64,000 nucleotides of DNA from Macropodus opercularis (Eukaryota; Chordata; Actinopteri; Anabantiformes; Osphronemidae): assembly GCA_030770545.1 (NCBI GenBank), contig CM061099.1, forward strand, positions 17,075,501-17,139,500, given 5' to 3'. A program made the translations under genes and the position numbers. Below the pieces are notes generated by a model that was not told the DNA's origin, made no database searches, and saw nothing but the letters and a program-made list of their open reading frames with translations. This document shows positions 37,501 through 49,750 of this stretch, piece after piece. Numbering within the stretch: the stretch's first letter is position 1; the number at the start of each line of letters is the position of its first letter.

Positions 37501-38964
37501 ACATGACTTAATAAAGCCTCTTGGGCAAAAGCAGCACAATACAAAACATTCTATGAATGAAAGAAAGAAATGAATAAAAGGGAATTGAATAAACTTTTCC
37601 GTGAAATCAAAAGAACATCATGACAGCTTACAGGCATGGTGGTGTGATGTCACTAGACTGGCATACATACATATCTGACTAGAATATAAAGTATATATAT
37701 ACTGTATATATACTATGACAAGGGAGGAAGCAAAGATGTCAACAATCACAAACAAAGCAAACTTACTACAGGTAAAAAAAAGGAAAATACAAAATCGCTG
37801 CACCAGAAGGAGAAACCAAAATGACACTGTAGAAAGCATGTGAACTCTCATCAAGAACCAAAAAATGGACAGGATACAAACAGGAAGCAAAGGCACAGAT
37901 GAGATAAGAGACAGTAATCACAGAGAGAATATTGAATTGTATATTGAATATTTGAATTCCATTCTTTGTTTTTCACACTTGCCTAAAACTTTTGCACAGT
38001 ACTGTACTTTGAGTGTGCGTCAGGCTGCAGACACTCAGCTAATGTTCTGTTCATGCTAACAGTGGACTAAATCATCTAAAAGGAGCATAAGTAGAGCAAC
38101 TCCCACAAACAGCCAACCACGAACCTCTGCTTTCTCTTAGACTGTACTCACCAAAACAATGGTCAAAGGCACTGAATGTGTGATTTCCCCGGGTGTCTCA
38201 CATAGATGACCCTATATCCCTCACCACACACTGCACAGAGCAGAGTGCAGCTCAGAATACACAAGAAAGTAGACATAAAAATGTACTTTGCTACCACAAA
38301 GTCAATACAGCTGCTACTGTGCTGATTTCATTTGAAAACTGCATTTGAACTTTAACTTCTTGTTTTTTTTGCTAGAGGCTGGTTTGAGTCATGTCCAAAA
38401 CTTTGCTTACACATTTGTCATCCACATTTAACCTGATTTTAAAAATCCCCCCAAAAATGGAACTGAAATGCGAGAAAGAATAAACAATACGAGTAAAGTA
38501 AGTGAAAAGTAATAATAGATGTAACCTACTTCAGCTGGTTGTGGAGATGCTTACGGATCAGTCATGTTTTCAATAATGTGTGTTTTTAAAAGGTCTTGCC
38601 CATGTCTATACATTGTTTTAGTCAAAGAACTCAACTAGTCATGGAATTAGTTGAGTTAAAGAGCAGTGAATGAAAGTGGAGTAGTGATGGACAGATCCAC
38701 AAGAAGTCCACTGCAATGCTTAAACCAGGTGGGATGCAACAGACAAATGATTTGTGAAGTTTGTTCTGCCCTGTCAGCATTCACTTCACTCCTATTTCTT
38801 GGTGCAATGAACAGTGCAGTGTTATTATATGTTTATTTGAGTCAGTGAAACATGCATCTTGTTTCAAATAAGTATGACTATTTTGCTCTTTCAGGTTCTC
38901 GTTAATCAGTTGAAAAACATTAAATTTTTGTTTGCTTTTTCTAGTTATGTGGTGATAAAAGGTC
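34567..38964. other. Intergenic, no gene recognised
   Basis: Contains a (GTAAA)n pentanucleotide array (34942-34997) and a short (TA)n at 35667-35684. No exon or RNA gene recognised. Confidence 0.5.
34942..34997 (+). repeat. (GTAAA)n microsatellite
   Basis: About eleven tandem GTAAA units with one irregular unit near the start. Confidence 0.95.
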
Positions 38965-39004
38965 TACCTTTTACATACCAGCATTCACTGGTATGTAAAA
39001 GGTA
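38965..39004. repeat. Perfect 17-bp inverted repeat (hairpin)
   Basis: TACCTTTTACATACCAG at 38965-38981 and its exact complement at 38988-39004 enclose the 6-nt loop cattca. Confidence 0.95.
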
Positions 39005-39349
39005 AAACATTTCTTGTCTGTACAGTTCAGTAATTCTCATAAATTCATAATTTATCAGGTATGCAGGTAAAAACCCTGGCTGTTGAACAGTGAAAGCTCT
39101 GCTGGGATTTGACAGTTAACATGTGCAGGATACTGTATATGGATCTACTATAGACTGATCATGCTTGACCCCTTATAGGACTTTAGATTATCACCTGCAT
39201 TAATGGCCATACTTTTGCTATGGAAAGGATACCTGGGATTAAACAGGCAGAGGCACATGCTTGCAAAAATGTTACAATAGCTTTCTTTTAGATCGTAATG
39301 TTCTGTGGTATAGCTTTTGGCATATCATTCATGTAAGTGTTACTGAAAA

Positions 39350-39539
39350 CTGTCGCAGTCGTGCGTGCTCCTCACCTGTAATCAGTGGTTGCACATGCAT
39401 TTAATTTCCTTTTCAGTTAGTATTTAAGATCCCCTCTTTGTTCCTGTCGTTGTCGGTTTGTTGATGTGAATGTGATGTTTGTTGATGGTTAAGCTGTTGT
39501 GTCTCATGAGTTCTTGTCATGTTTTGTGTTATATGACAA
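39350..39539 (+). other. Left flank of the minisatellite, possible host mobile element
   Basis: T/G-rich sequence with tcacctgtaatcag, a TATTTAAG box (about 39421) and repeated ttgttgatg. Similar wording borders other tandem-repeat-bearing interspersed elements in fish, as far as I recall. Not proven. Confidence 0.25.
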
Positions 39540-41435
39540 GCGCTCCGGTTCTTCTTAAGTCAATTCCTGTAGAATGCTCTAGTTCTTGTCAAGTCTGGTC
39601 ACGTATAATGCTCCAGTTCTTGGTAAGTCAATTCCTGTAGAATGCTCTAGTTCTTGTAAAGTCTAGTCACGTATAATGCTCCAGTTCTAGTCAAGTCTAG
39701 TCATTTAGAATGCTCCAGTTCTTGTCAAGTCTAGTCAAGTAGAATTCTGCAGTTCTAGTCAAGTCTAGTCACGTATAATGCTCCAGTTCTTGTCAAGTCT
39801 AGTCAAGTAGAATTCTGCAGTTCTAGTCAAGTCTAGTCACGTATAATGCTCCAGTTCTAGTCAAGTCTAGTCAATTAGAATTCTGCAGTTCTAGTCAATT
39901 CTAGTCATGTAGAATGCTCCAGTTCTTGTCAAGTCTAGTCACGTAGAATTCTGCAGTTCTAGTCAAGTCTAGTCACGTATAATGCTCCAGTTCTAGTCAA
40001 GTCTAGTCAATTAGAATTCTGCAGTTCTAATCAAGTCTAGTCACGTATAATGGTCCAGTTCTAGTCAAGTCTAGTCATTTAGAATTCTGCAGTTCTAGTC
40101 AAGTCTAGTCATGTAGAATGCTCCAGTTCTTGTCAAGTCTAGTCACGTATAATGCTCCAGTTCTAGTCAAGTCTAGTCACGTATAATGCTCCAGTTCTAG
40201 TCAAGTCTAGTCACGTATAATGCTCCAGTTCTAGTCAAGTCTAGTCACGTATAATGCTCCAGTTCTAGTCAAGTCTAGTCATGTAGAATGCTCCAGTTCT
40301 AGTCAAGTCTAGTTACGTATAATGCTCCAGTTCTAGTCAAGTCTAGTCATTTAGAATTCTGCAGTTCTAATCAAGTCTAGTCATGTAGAATGCTCCAGTT
40401 CTAGTCAAGTCTAGTCAAGTAGAATTCTGCAGTTCTAGTCAAGTCTAGTCACGTATAATGCTCCAGTTCTAGTCAAGTCTAGTCAATTAGAATTCTGCAG
40501 TTCTAGTCAATTCTAGTCATGTAGAATGCTCCAGTTCTTGTCAAGTCTAGTCACGTAGAATTCTGCAGTTCTAGTCAAGTCTAGTCACGTATAATGCTCC
40601 AGTTCTAGTCAAGTCTAGTCAATTAGAATTCTGCAGTTCTAGTCAATTCTAGTCATGTAGAATGCTCCAGTTCTTGTCAAGTCTAGTCACGTAGAATTCT
40701 GCAGTTCTAGTCAAGTCTAGTCATTTAGAATGCTCCAGTTCTTGTCAAGTCTAGTCAAGTAGAATTCTGCAGTTCTAGTCAAGTCTAGTCACGTATAATG
40801 CTCCAGTTCTAGTCAAGTCTAGTCAATTAGAATTCTGCAGTTCTAGTCAATTCTAGTCATGTAGAATGCTCCAGTTCTTGTCAAGTCTAGTCACGTAGAA
40901 TTCTGCAGTTCTAGTCAAGTCTAGTCACGTATAATGCTCCAGTTCTAGTCAAGTCTAGTCAATTAGAATTCTGCAGTTCTAATCAAGTCTAGTCACGTAT
41001 AATGGTCCAGTTCTAGTCAAGTCTAGTCATTTAGAATTCTGCAGTTCTAGTCAAGTCTAGTCATGTAGAATGCTCCAGTTCTTGTCAAGTCTAGTCACGT
41101 ATAATGCTCCAGTTCTAGTCAAGTCTAGTCACGTATAATGCTCCAGTTCTAGTCAAGTCTAGTCACGTATAATGCTCCAGTTCTAGTCAAGTCTAGTCAC
41201 GTATAATGCTCCAGTTCTAGTCAAGTCTAGTCATGTAGAATGCTCCAGTTCTAGTCAAGTCTAGTTACGTATAATGCTCCAGTTCTAGTCAAGTCTAGTC
41301 ATTTAGAATTCTGCAGTTCTAATCAAGTCTAGTCATGTAGAATGCTCCAGTTCTTGTCAAGTCTAGTCATGTAAAAGGCTCCAGTTTTTGTCAAGTCTAG
41401 TCATGTAAAAGCCTCAAGTTCTTGTCAAGTCTGTC
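39540..41435. repeat. Minisatellite of 34-bp units, about 55 copies, with higher-order structure
   Basis: Head-to-tail 34-bp units. Four consecutive copies begin at 40145, 40179, 40213 and 40247 with acgtataatgctccag. Each unit carries the 10-bp half motif CTAGTCAAGT next to CTAGTCA. Two main variants interleave: ...TATAATGCTCCAG... and ...TAGAATTCTGCAG... . Private marks show a longer period: aatggtccag at 40049 and 41001, and ttacgtataatg at 40313 and 41265, both 952 bp (28 units) apart; 39781-40400 and 40733-41352 match throughout. The edge units (39540-39670 and 41360-41435) are the most divergent. The unit is not a multiple of 3 and all frames carry stops, so it is not coding. Confidence 0.97.
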
Positions 41436-44400
41436 GGGTCATGCGTTTGGGTCCTCAGATTTGATCACGTTGGTTCTTTGTCTCTGTTGTGTGTCAGCTG
41501 CCTCCCTTTACCCATCGGTGGTTGGTTGTTATACTGTAGTATACAGTATACTGATTCGTCTGACATACTTGGAGATAAAAATGATAGTGGGTGTTTCCGT
41601 GTCTGGGTCTTTATAAATATAGAAGAAAACCTACAGTAAATTGAAAGTGACTATTTTCCTTGACTACCTAAACTACACTAATTGCACACAAAAGGAAAAA
41701 GTCACATGCAAACCTTGCAGTACAGCTTTTAAATAGCGTAGCTTCATCATCAGTTTAGTAAATAGGGCCTAATGACACACTTTGTCTGACTCTGCCAATC
41801 CAAGCCTTTACAGATGTGTTTTATTTTTCCTCTTCCTGTACAAGCATTTCCATATTATGTACTTCAATAGGAAAAAGAATTGATTAGGATGCGGCAAAGG
41901 CACAAGTCAATTCCATTTGCTCTTCAACAACAGTAATGCCTACAATAATCTGCGGTAGACATTGGGTCTTAGTGTATGGACAATTTGTACTCTAAATTGT
42001 CTCCATGGAACATTCACTGGTGTGTGCTTAATGGACCAGGATGGCCGTCACTTATCATCCTTAGCAGACATTTGTGATATACTTAAAGCAGGTATAAAGT
42101 GATCTGGAGAGTGTGTGTCTCCCAAGTAAGCATTACATTAGATGAGAAAACACTACTGACATTCACTGCACATGTTGTGTAGTTTATCAAGGTGTAATGT
42201 GCAAGGTTGAACTGTTTACATCATTTTGTTATGCCCTCCTGCAATTACATATAACTGTAGACAGGCTGTAGTTTGATTAACTAAATATTCTGTATTTAAC
42301 AAAAGAACATCTAGATTCTGCACATTCAGAACCTCTTGCGATTTTTGATAGTAAAAATAAAAACGTTTAATTAACGCTATGTTCCCAAGCACACTGCAGC
42401 TGATTTGGCATACACAACCACAATTTAGGTCAAACATCAGCTCAGATTGTGTTTTCCGTCCTGTGTAACTTTCAGGTTTGTGTTTTTATTTCTGTTTTCT
42501 TTGACCAGTTGCTTGCCTCCTGCTTTGCTGTGATGTTTGTTTCTATATTTTACAATTTGTTGTTTTCCTACTGTGTAGTGATGGTTATTATCTTCATAGA
42601 AATAATAATAGTTATATTGCATGTGACTATGTTATATTGTGCACTTCTAATGAGTCTGTGATGTGGTTTTGAGTTTGAATATTTAAGAAACTCCCTGTAG
42701 TTTCAAAGTCTGTCTTCTGGTTAGGCTACTTTTGGTTTACTCTGTTTGCCAGTTTTCAAAGACAATGGTTCTAGCTGATTTTAGACTGTGTCTGTGTGAC
42801 TTAGTTGGCTTAGAGTGCTGAGAACGGTTATTTTGACAAAAACACATCTCTTATAAAATGAAATTTTACACTAAATGCAGAAACTTTAGAAATGGCTGTC
42901 TTATCGCTGTGTAAAACTTATTCTATACAGTAGCAGTTCCAACATTTCCAAATGCACAACAATGACAATAATCAAGTCAGATCATTTTTTTTCCTACTGT
43001 AGTCGCACTGTGAAATGTCCAGATACTTTTGGGCAAACCATGGTGCACTGGAATGTTCTACTTAGTTGTTATACTTAAGACTTCTATATAAAGAAGAGTA
43101 GAGCACAGAATTCAAATTATTTCTTTAGTGCGGTTGCACAATTGTCATAATTACTCTCACAGACACCAGGGGTTCTATAGTCCAGGTCTGAAGGGAAGTA
43201 TCTAGAACATTTTGCATGAGGATGTAGGAGCAGAGATCGTGAAAGGCAACATGACAGGCTCATATTGTTAACAATAAAATTTTTAGAAGTTTGCCAAAGT
43301 TGTTTTCTTGCACTGTATAAACAATGAAGTCAATCTTGTCTTTTTAAATTACATGGCATGTACTGTGTCTGTCTCTGCTGTTTAATTTGCATGACTTGAC
43401 AGTGATAGTCATTTAGGCATTTAGATTGTGACACTGTAAACTTTAGCTAATATCTTCAAACTACAAACACAGCCCAATATAGGCAAATGGTGGGAGTGGC
43501 AGGTTGTTGAAGTTATCGCAGTGATGGGAGTGATGGATGAATAAATCTGACATACAGCAGTTTGTTTGACCGTATTCATACAGTATGATCTATGGTTTTT
43601 ATATCATGTCCATTTTGGTGTGTTTGAAGTCCTACTGCACAACTATAAATTATTTAATGAAAACCCTTACTTCTATGCAGATTGAGAAACCATCACTGTC
43701 CCTAGGCAACAGTTATTCTCGTTCATACGATCCCTTATGAGGCAAAAGTCTGACATCAATCTGAAAGGGCCCAAACGGTGGGTTGGAAAGTGGAAAACTG
43801 AGATAATGGCACATTGTCACTGTGCATTGTGGAAAACACTGTCATTACTGCGCTTGGTTGTTCACTCAAAAACTAAATACTAATGTGATGTTAGTTTGTC
43901 AGTTTTGAACAGTTTTGACACTTAAAGACTAAAAAAGATGAAAACTAAGGAGAGGAAAAGACTAATAAGGAAGACATGACTCAGGCTTTATTTTTGACTG
44001 CATAGCAGATCAGTCTTACTTTAAAGTCGCTATCTCTGTTTTTAAGTAAAATCATAGTTCAGTGTTAAATAATGAAACAGAATTGCCTTATAACTTTAAA
44101 TCTAAAGTTGAATAATTAACCAGACAAGGTCCCACTGATTAAATCACATAATCAGAAGAATTTTCTTAGAATAAACATGTTCAAATGCACTTTGAATATG
44201 TTAACTATGAACAAAAATATGAATAAAACCAATTGTATAAGGTTGTTTTGATCAGTAATCTACTGGCAGCTCACAATTAATTAACCTTTGCAATTTTCTC
44301 TACCCTTATGAGTAAATGATTAAAGGTGCCTGTGACACATTTTTGTTTCACTGTTTGTGATTCCATCATACATTTGACACTCTTCAGCCCAACATTCAAA

Positions 44401-45254
44401 GAAAGCAAAAATCAATACACATGAGTGGTTGGAAGGCCTTTATCTTTTGAGGTGGATTATTTGGCTGTGTGAATTATTCATCAGCAAAAAGCTATGGCCC
44501 ATGCTGGTGAGTCAAGAGGATAGGAATAACAGCTTTTCCTTATCACTCTTAATCTTAGAAGCTGCAGTAATGCAATCCCTAACATTTAGCACTTAATGGT
44601 CTGTCAGAGAGGGAACATGATCTAACACCATTAGAACAGTTTTGTGTCGAGATTCAAAACAGGCTTTTCAGGTCTTATCTCAGCTACTGAGCTGATTAAG
44701 TATGTGGATAACCATGGAAGGTGTGAGGAGATGAAAGGAAAGTTTTAGGATATGGTCAGTCTATTTTTCTTCACTGTTCTGGTTGTTCCTGCATATGACA
44801 TTGAACTTGTAACTGCTTTTGACCTTTCAATTTGTGGCCTACAGTGGATTCCAAGTAACCATTTTTAAAATTTAATATGCCTGTCTCACCTCTGTTGTCT
44901 GGTTTCTTTTCTTTTCTAGCAGGCTACTGTTGTCAATAAAACAACTTTGAAAAAACTCTACTTGACACATGCCTATCTGAGTGACACAGCATCGCTATCT
45001 TCATTCTGTGTTTGCATTAGGAGTTGCCAGGCATCAAAACATAGTTAAAATACTAGGCTTAAATTCATTACGTTACCAGGAAGATGGGCTTAAATTAGTG
45101 CTACTATTGCTTAAGCACTAGTTTAGTAAATAAGCAGTTATTTGTTAGCCATAACATGCCAGCAATGCACTTCTGATGTCAACCCTGCCAATGACCCACC
45201 ACCAACAGGAAGGGTCACTACGATACAGATCTAAGCCAAATTAATCAACACTGG
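41436..45254. other. Intergenic, no gene recognised
   Basis: AT-rich. 44440-44760 is a stretch of complex sequence that might be conserved non-coding DNA, which cannot be judged without alignment. Confidence 0.45.
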
Positions 45255-45680
45255 CTCTTTGGGTATGAAATGACACCTCACCTGGTGAGAAGGAACCTGA
45301 GCTTGTACAGTGCCAGCTAGATTCTGGGCTTCTTGACTGGGGCTGGACTCTCTTCTACTCTGGAGTTGACTGCTGTCTGGGCTTCTATATAGCTACCCAG
45401 CTCAGCTGCAGTGTTGGATTCTTCCCTAGTGAACGAGGGGGTAGCTGTCCTGCACCTTCAGGTCAGCTACATGAGTGAGGACAACAGAGACCTCACTGAC
45501 AAACATCAGTGAGGTCTCTCACTGATGTTTGTGCCTAAGCTTGTGAGTCAAATGGGTGTCTCGGGAGGGAGTGCTGGAAGGTGCTCCAACGCGGGACAGT
45601 CACATGGGCAACAATAGTAACCTCATGTAAACCGGAATGGTGATTTGTTTATCTAACAAACACCATGTTCAAGCACTGGG
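45255..45680 (+). mobile_element. Rex3/RTE-like LINE endonuclease-domain remnant
   Basis: The + strand reads, with stops and shifts, LDSGLLDWGWTL-like (ILGFLTGAGLSSTLELTAV), then LVNEGVAVLHLQV, SLMFVPKLVSQMGVS, GAPTG-like and, at the end, NTMFKHW. These are the ordered blocks of the endonuclease region of fish Rex3/RTE ORFs. Heavily decayed, with a local inverted rearrangement at 45486-45532. Confidence 0.65.
45486..45532. repeat. Two overlapping, mutually exclusive perfect hairpins
   Basis: Stem A pairs 45486-45499 with 45506-45519 (14 bp, loop caaaca). Stem B pairs 45499-45513 with 45518-45532 (15 bp, loop gtct). They share the middle arm, so only one can form at a time. Confidence 0.95.
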
Positions 45681-45682
45681 GG

Positions 45683-45775
45683 TAGTAGTGGCTCAGAGGT
45701 AGACCTGTCGCCAATCAACCATGGTTCGATTCCTCGCTTTCCCCAGTCATGGAGGGGTGTTGTCTTAGTTTGTCG
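45683..45775 (+). mobile_element. tRNA-derived SINE head (fragment)
   Basis: Pol III A-box-like tggctcagaggtaga and B-box ggttcgattcc lie about 35 bp apart. The flanking bases do not pair into acceptor or T stems, so it is a SINE head rather than a tRNA gene. Confidence 0.5.
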
Positions 45776-45899
45776 CAAAAGCAGGCAAGCATGGAAAAAG
45801 GAAAGGCCAAACACACATAATAGAAGTTGAACATGGTGTTTACTGTGCTAATAGCTGATAGTCTGCAATTACTGCCATGGTAGCATTAAGTGTAAAATA

Positions 45900-46075
45900 G
45901 GGGGCGCCAAAGCTCAAAAACACACACAAGGGTTGGATAAAACAGCCTTTGTGGGTGTTACATCCAAGCAATGATCACATGTGGGTCTTCTGATGAAGAT
46001 GAAGAATGTGATTTATTGTCTGTCTGCGGCTGTTTTATCCAACCCTTGTGTGGTTTTTGAGCTTTGAGCGCCCCC
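45900..46075. mobile_element. 176-bp MITE with 48-bp terminal inverted repeats and TA duplication
   Basis: Left TIR 45900-45947 (starts GGGGGCGCCAAAGCTC) and right TIR 46028-46075 (ends GAGCTTTGAGCGCCCCC) differ by two single-base indels. TA dinucleotides at 45898-45899 and 46076-46077 flank it. TIR length, size and TA target fit a Tc1/mariner-type MITE. Confidence 0.82.
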
Positions 46076-46077
46076 TA

Positions 46078-47952
46078 TTTTTCATTTAGACCACTTGAAG
46101 GCTTCACAGGGTTAAACTGAATGCAAAAGAGTCACTAGTCACTAGAGTAATTCATGCATGGCAGGTTCTTCAATAGTTCAAAATCGGATTTCTCAATTGA
46201 TATCATTTCATACGTAACTTAAATTGCATATGAATAATTCAAGTGTATACAAGCTGTTCTCGGTCTAACTCACGTCCCACGTTATCACCTATGCCTACTG
46301 TGCCCTCCATGTATCCTTGGTAGCATGGCCCCTAGCAGCTCAGTGGGAACAACTAACACTGGGGGAGTGCTCAGAAGGCTACATCTAGAAAAGTGTGATA
46401 AGATATGCTACAGTGAGCAGCGAAATTATGATCAGTGTTTCATTCATGGGTGATGTGGTGGAACGCTATACTACTCCCACTATCCTTACTGTGCACTATA
46501 CCTCTGTTTATGATCTTTATCCATTCTTTTTTCCAAAAAGAAAAAAACATTGTAATAATGTTTGATTAAGGACTGACATTTGCAGAGAGGTTGTGTGTTA
46601 TAGTCTTCTAAGTGCTACAGTACATCGAGGCAGGGGAAGAGCTACTGTATGCCTGGACAACTCTCTGCTAAACTTGCTGCCACTGTGATTTAAACCAGGA
46701 ATTTATGTTGCTAGTCGAAAATGCTTTAAAGCAATTTAAGCATTTTTGAGGTGCATAATCTGAACAGAGCTGTCTCTTCAGATTAGTGTCTTCTACATTA
46801 TCATAAACTCTTCTTGTCAGTTTATGCTTTCTTAGCGCAGAGTGCAAGCTTTCCAGGCTAGCACTATTGGCAGTACATTCATGTTTGCACCAAGAAAATT
46901 ATTCAGCATTGAAAGTGAAAGTGAATTGTGCAGTGCAGACATTCAGTGAGAGGTAGACATGTGGACTATGTAGTTGTTTTCTAATTGGAATACTTAAATG
47001 TTATATGTTAATGAATGTTAGATGAATGTAAAATGTTAGAGGATGTGCTGTGCTGTTCTACAACCTCTTGCATACACAGCATTGAGTCAACTAAATATAA
47101 GAAGATGCTTTTAATCTCAGTGGTCATAGGTCATTATAATATAATATAATATAATATAACATAATATAATATCAACACATACTTTGCCTGTGTTCTTTCT
47201 ACCATTTCCATTTTCACATGACAGAGGTAATTAATCTTCTGCACCTTGACCTGTGCAGCCTCTGTTTCAGTGCCTGTCTAATTGTTTGTCTGTAGTATTC
47301 CTGAATATTCTGCCACTGTTCATTAATAGTTAATGATGACCTGGAAAAATATAGGAGCAAGTAGTCATATAAACTCAAATGGATTTATACTGGAAGGATG
47401 TTTATTTTCAAAAACACATGCTCTATCAAAACAAATGATAACAAGGCCACTCCGTCATTGCGCCACCTGTTCTTTATCTCAATATAGGATGATTTACTTT
47501 TAATGGTTATTGCACAGAATTGATCACATTAAACAAATAAAATATAGATATGTTGTTTTCATATATATATATAATATCTGTTTAACTAAATCCATTCCCC
47601 TTTTTGTGAAAACTTGTGTTTTACTACGTGGACAGACTGATTTTGGACAGACTGGTTTTATGACTTTGTGTTACTCTGTGATGATAAAGTATTCATCACT
47701 TATTTAGCAGTGCAAATGCAAATTGCAACATTTCTGTTTGAACATGTGTTTATTTGACAGATTCATTCTGGACTAAGCGATAACTTTCCTGTGTTAGTAT
47801 TAGACAGGAACAAGCTTCTATGCACTAAAATGTGCAGTTCTGGTCACAAGAGGACACGTCTGCATTTAAAACAAATTTTCTGCTTTGTACCACAGTCCAG
47901 AAAATAAGGTTATTCCCTTCCATCAGGCATGAATATAGACTTAACTGTCTTT
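46078..47952. other. Intergenic, no gene recognised
   Basis: An (ATAAT)n array at 47133-47173 and a short (AT)n at about 47560. Otherwise nothing. Confidence 0.5.
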
Positions 47953-48112
47953 ACCATTTATTGCCTCACATGTTTCTTATACCATAAATTGGAGATTGTC
48001 TTGAATAAATGTGTCACTTTTTTCCTAGGTTTTAATTTTTAAATTTTTTTATCTATTAATAGCAAATAAAAAAGGCACTCATCCACCATCCATGTTCTAA
48101 CAACAACATTCC
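47953..48112 (+). repeat. Local direct repeat, copy 1
   Basis: About 160 bp from tttattgcctcacatg to ctaacaacaacattc, repeated with indels at 48737-48888. Offsets of 784 at the left and 776 at the right reflect internal indels. Confidence 0.9.
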
Positions 48113-48736
48113 ACCCCCTGGTCTTGCATACCATGCATTTTTTGAAATAGTCAAACACATTGCAGCAGCAGGAATAAATCTGACAGTAATGCTGAAATTA
48201 CTGTAGCTTAAAATGCTGAGCTCTGATGCACTGTAACTCTCACGTCTGCTAGCACTGACATAACTCTGATGCAAACCCCAGAATTTGGAAATGTTATGAC
48301 ATGGATCTTCCAGATGACAATGTGATTTTAATAAATGTGGAAGGAAGAGGGTTTTGTTAAACACACACACCAGAATCTCACAAGTCATGCAAAAAAAGTT
48401 GTGTATGTAGCTGCACAGGTGAGCAGCCATCTTAACATTACAAATATGGTGCATGGTGTACAATATAAGATACAGTTGGCATAAAGACATAGGGTTTCTT
48501 TTCAGCATTGTAGCCAGGCAGACAGTCAGTTATGTCAAGTCTAGTAGCCCCCTCAGCTTAGCAGCAATTACTTCATGAATTTCTTTACAAATAAAATCTC
48601 ATTGTTAAATGTGCTTGTTCAACAGCATCTGATGTACAGTAGGTCTGAATTAATCTTTTCCCGTTTAAAACAAAAGACTGGAGCTTGAAACCAGAGAGGG
48701 TTCACAAGATATACCTTAATTAAAGAATACACTGGT

Positions 48737-48888
48737 TCCGTTTACTGCCTCACATGTTGCTTATACCATAAATTGAATATGGTCTTGAATAGTTTTGTCA
48801 CTTTTTTCCTAGGCTGTAATTTTTTAAATCTATTAATAGCAAGTAAAAAGACACTCATCCACCATCCATGTTCTAACAACAACATTCT
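48737..48888 (+). repeat. Local direct repeat, copy 2
   Basis: Second copy of the 47953-48112 block; shares the ends cactcatccaccatcc and ctaacaacaacattc. The 625 bp between copies have no recognised gene. Confidence 0.9.
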
Positions 48889-49319
48889 GAACAAAGTGTT
48901 AAGATCGAATAAATCCATCAACATTTCTTTATATATGTGATGAGGTGATTTTCTATGAGAATGACTCACTTTCCAAAAACAAGGTACAACTACCAAAGCA
49001 CAACTTAAAGGAGAATAAAAGGACTACAAAAATCAAAATAGCAACTTGCCACGATGGAATCATGGGAAAATACTATGATGATTACATATTAATCATGAGC
49101 TTCAGAAAGATAAAGTCTCTTTCTTGATGTAACAAAGGCAGTAAAACAATGTGACGCATCAATTCACCACTGGCTGTCTATGTGGTGTCCAGCAAACAAT
49201 GTGGGCTTCGTAGACAATTGGAAAACTTTTTGGGTGGAGCGTCTCTACTCTCTATTAATATGGCCAAGTTTATTAGACGCCCTAAACAACCCAGAATGGA
49301 GGCCAGGACGCAGACTATT

Positions 49320-49750
49320 AAATATCAGATGTCTCTTCTAAATCCCTGTTAATAAATGACTTGATCAGTGACCATCACATAGATTTATTTAGTCTCACTG
49401 AAACCTGGCTGCAGCAGGACGAATATGTTCGTCTGAATGAGTCAGCTCCAACAAGTCACATCAACTATCATATTCCTAGAAGCTCAGGTTGCTTCTTGGC
49501 CTTTTCTCTCCCCTCTCCCCAACCGTTTGAGGCAGATTGCCACTCTGAGCATCGTTCGAATAGATGTTTCTTCCAGTAAAGCTTTCTTCCTGTCCACAAT
49601 GTTTGATCAAATGAGATTGGTAAGCTTTGTTAAATTATATATTGTTGTACTTTTGTGTTTTGTAGGGTCTTAAACCTTACAGAAGTGTCATAAGATGACT
49701 TTTGTTGTGAATTGGATCTATATAAATGAACTGAATTAAACTGAATTGAC
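49320..49750 (+). mobile_element. L2-clade LINE deletion derivative
   Basis: Encodes ISDHHIDLFSLTETWLQQDE then NESAPTSHINYHIPRSSG, the start of an L2 endonuclease domain, and then jumps directly to the 3' UTR (cttttctctcccctctcccc ... ttgtgaattggatctatata). Most of ORF2 is missing. Confidence 0.85.

Noticed and set aside
39540..41435. CRISPR-like array
   Set aside because: Units abut with no unique spacers and the DNA is vertebrate; it is a minisatellite.
45683..45750. Functional tRNA gene
   Set aside because: A- and B-box words are present but acceptor and T stems do not pair.
48056..48508. 150-codon ORF on -
   Set aside because: Begins in a duplicated non-coding block and carries no known motif.
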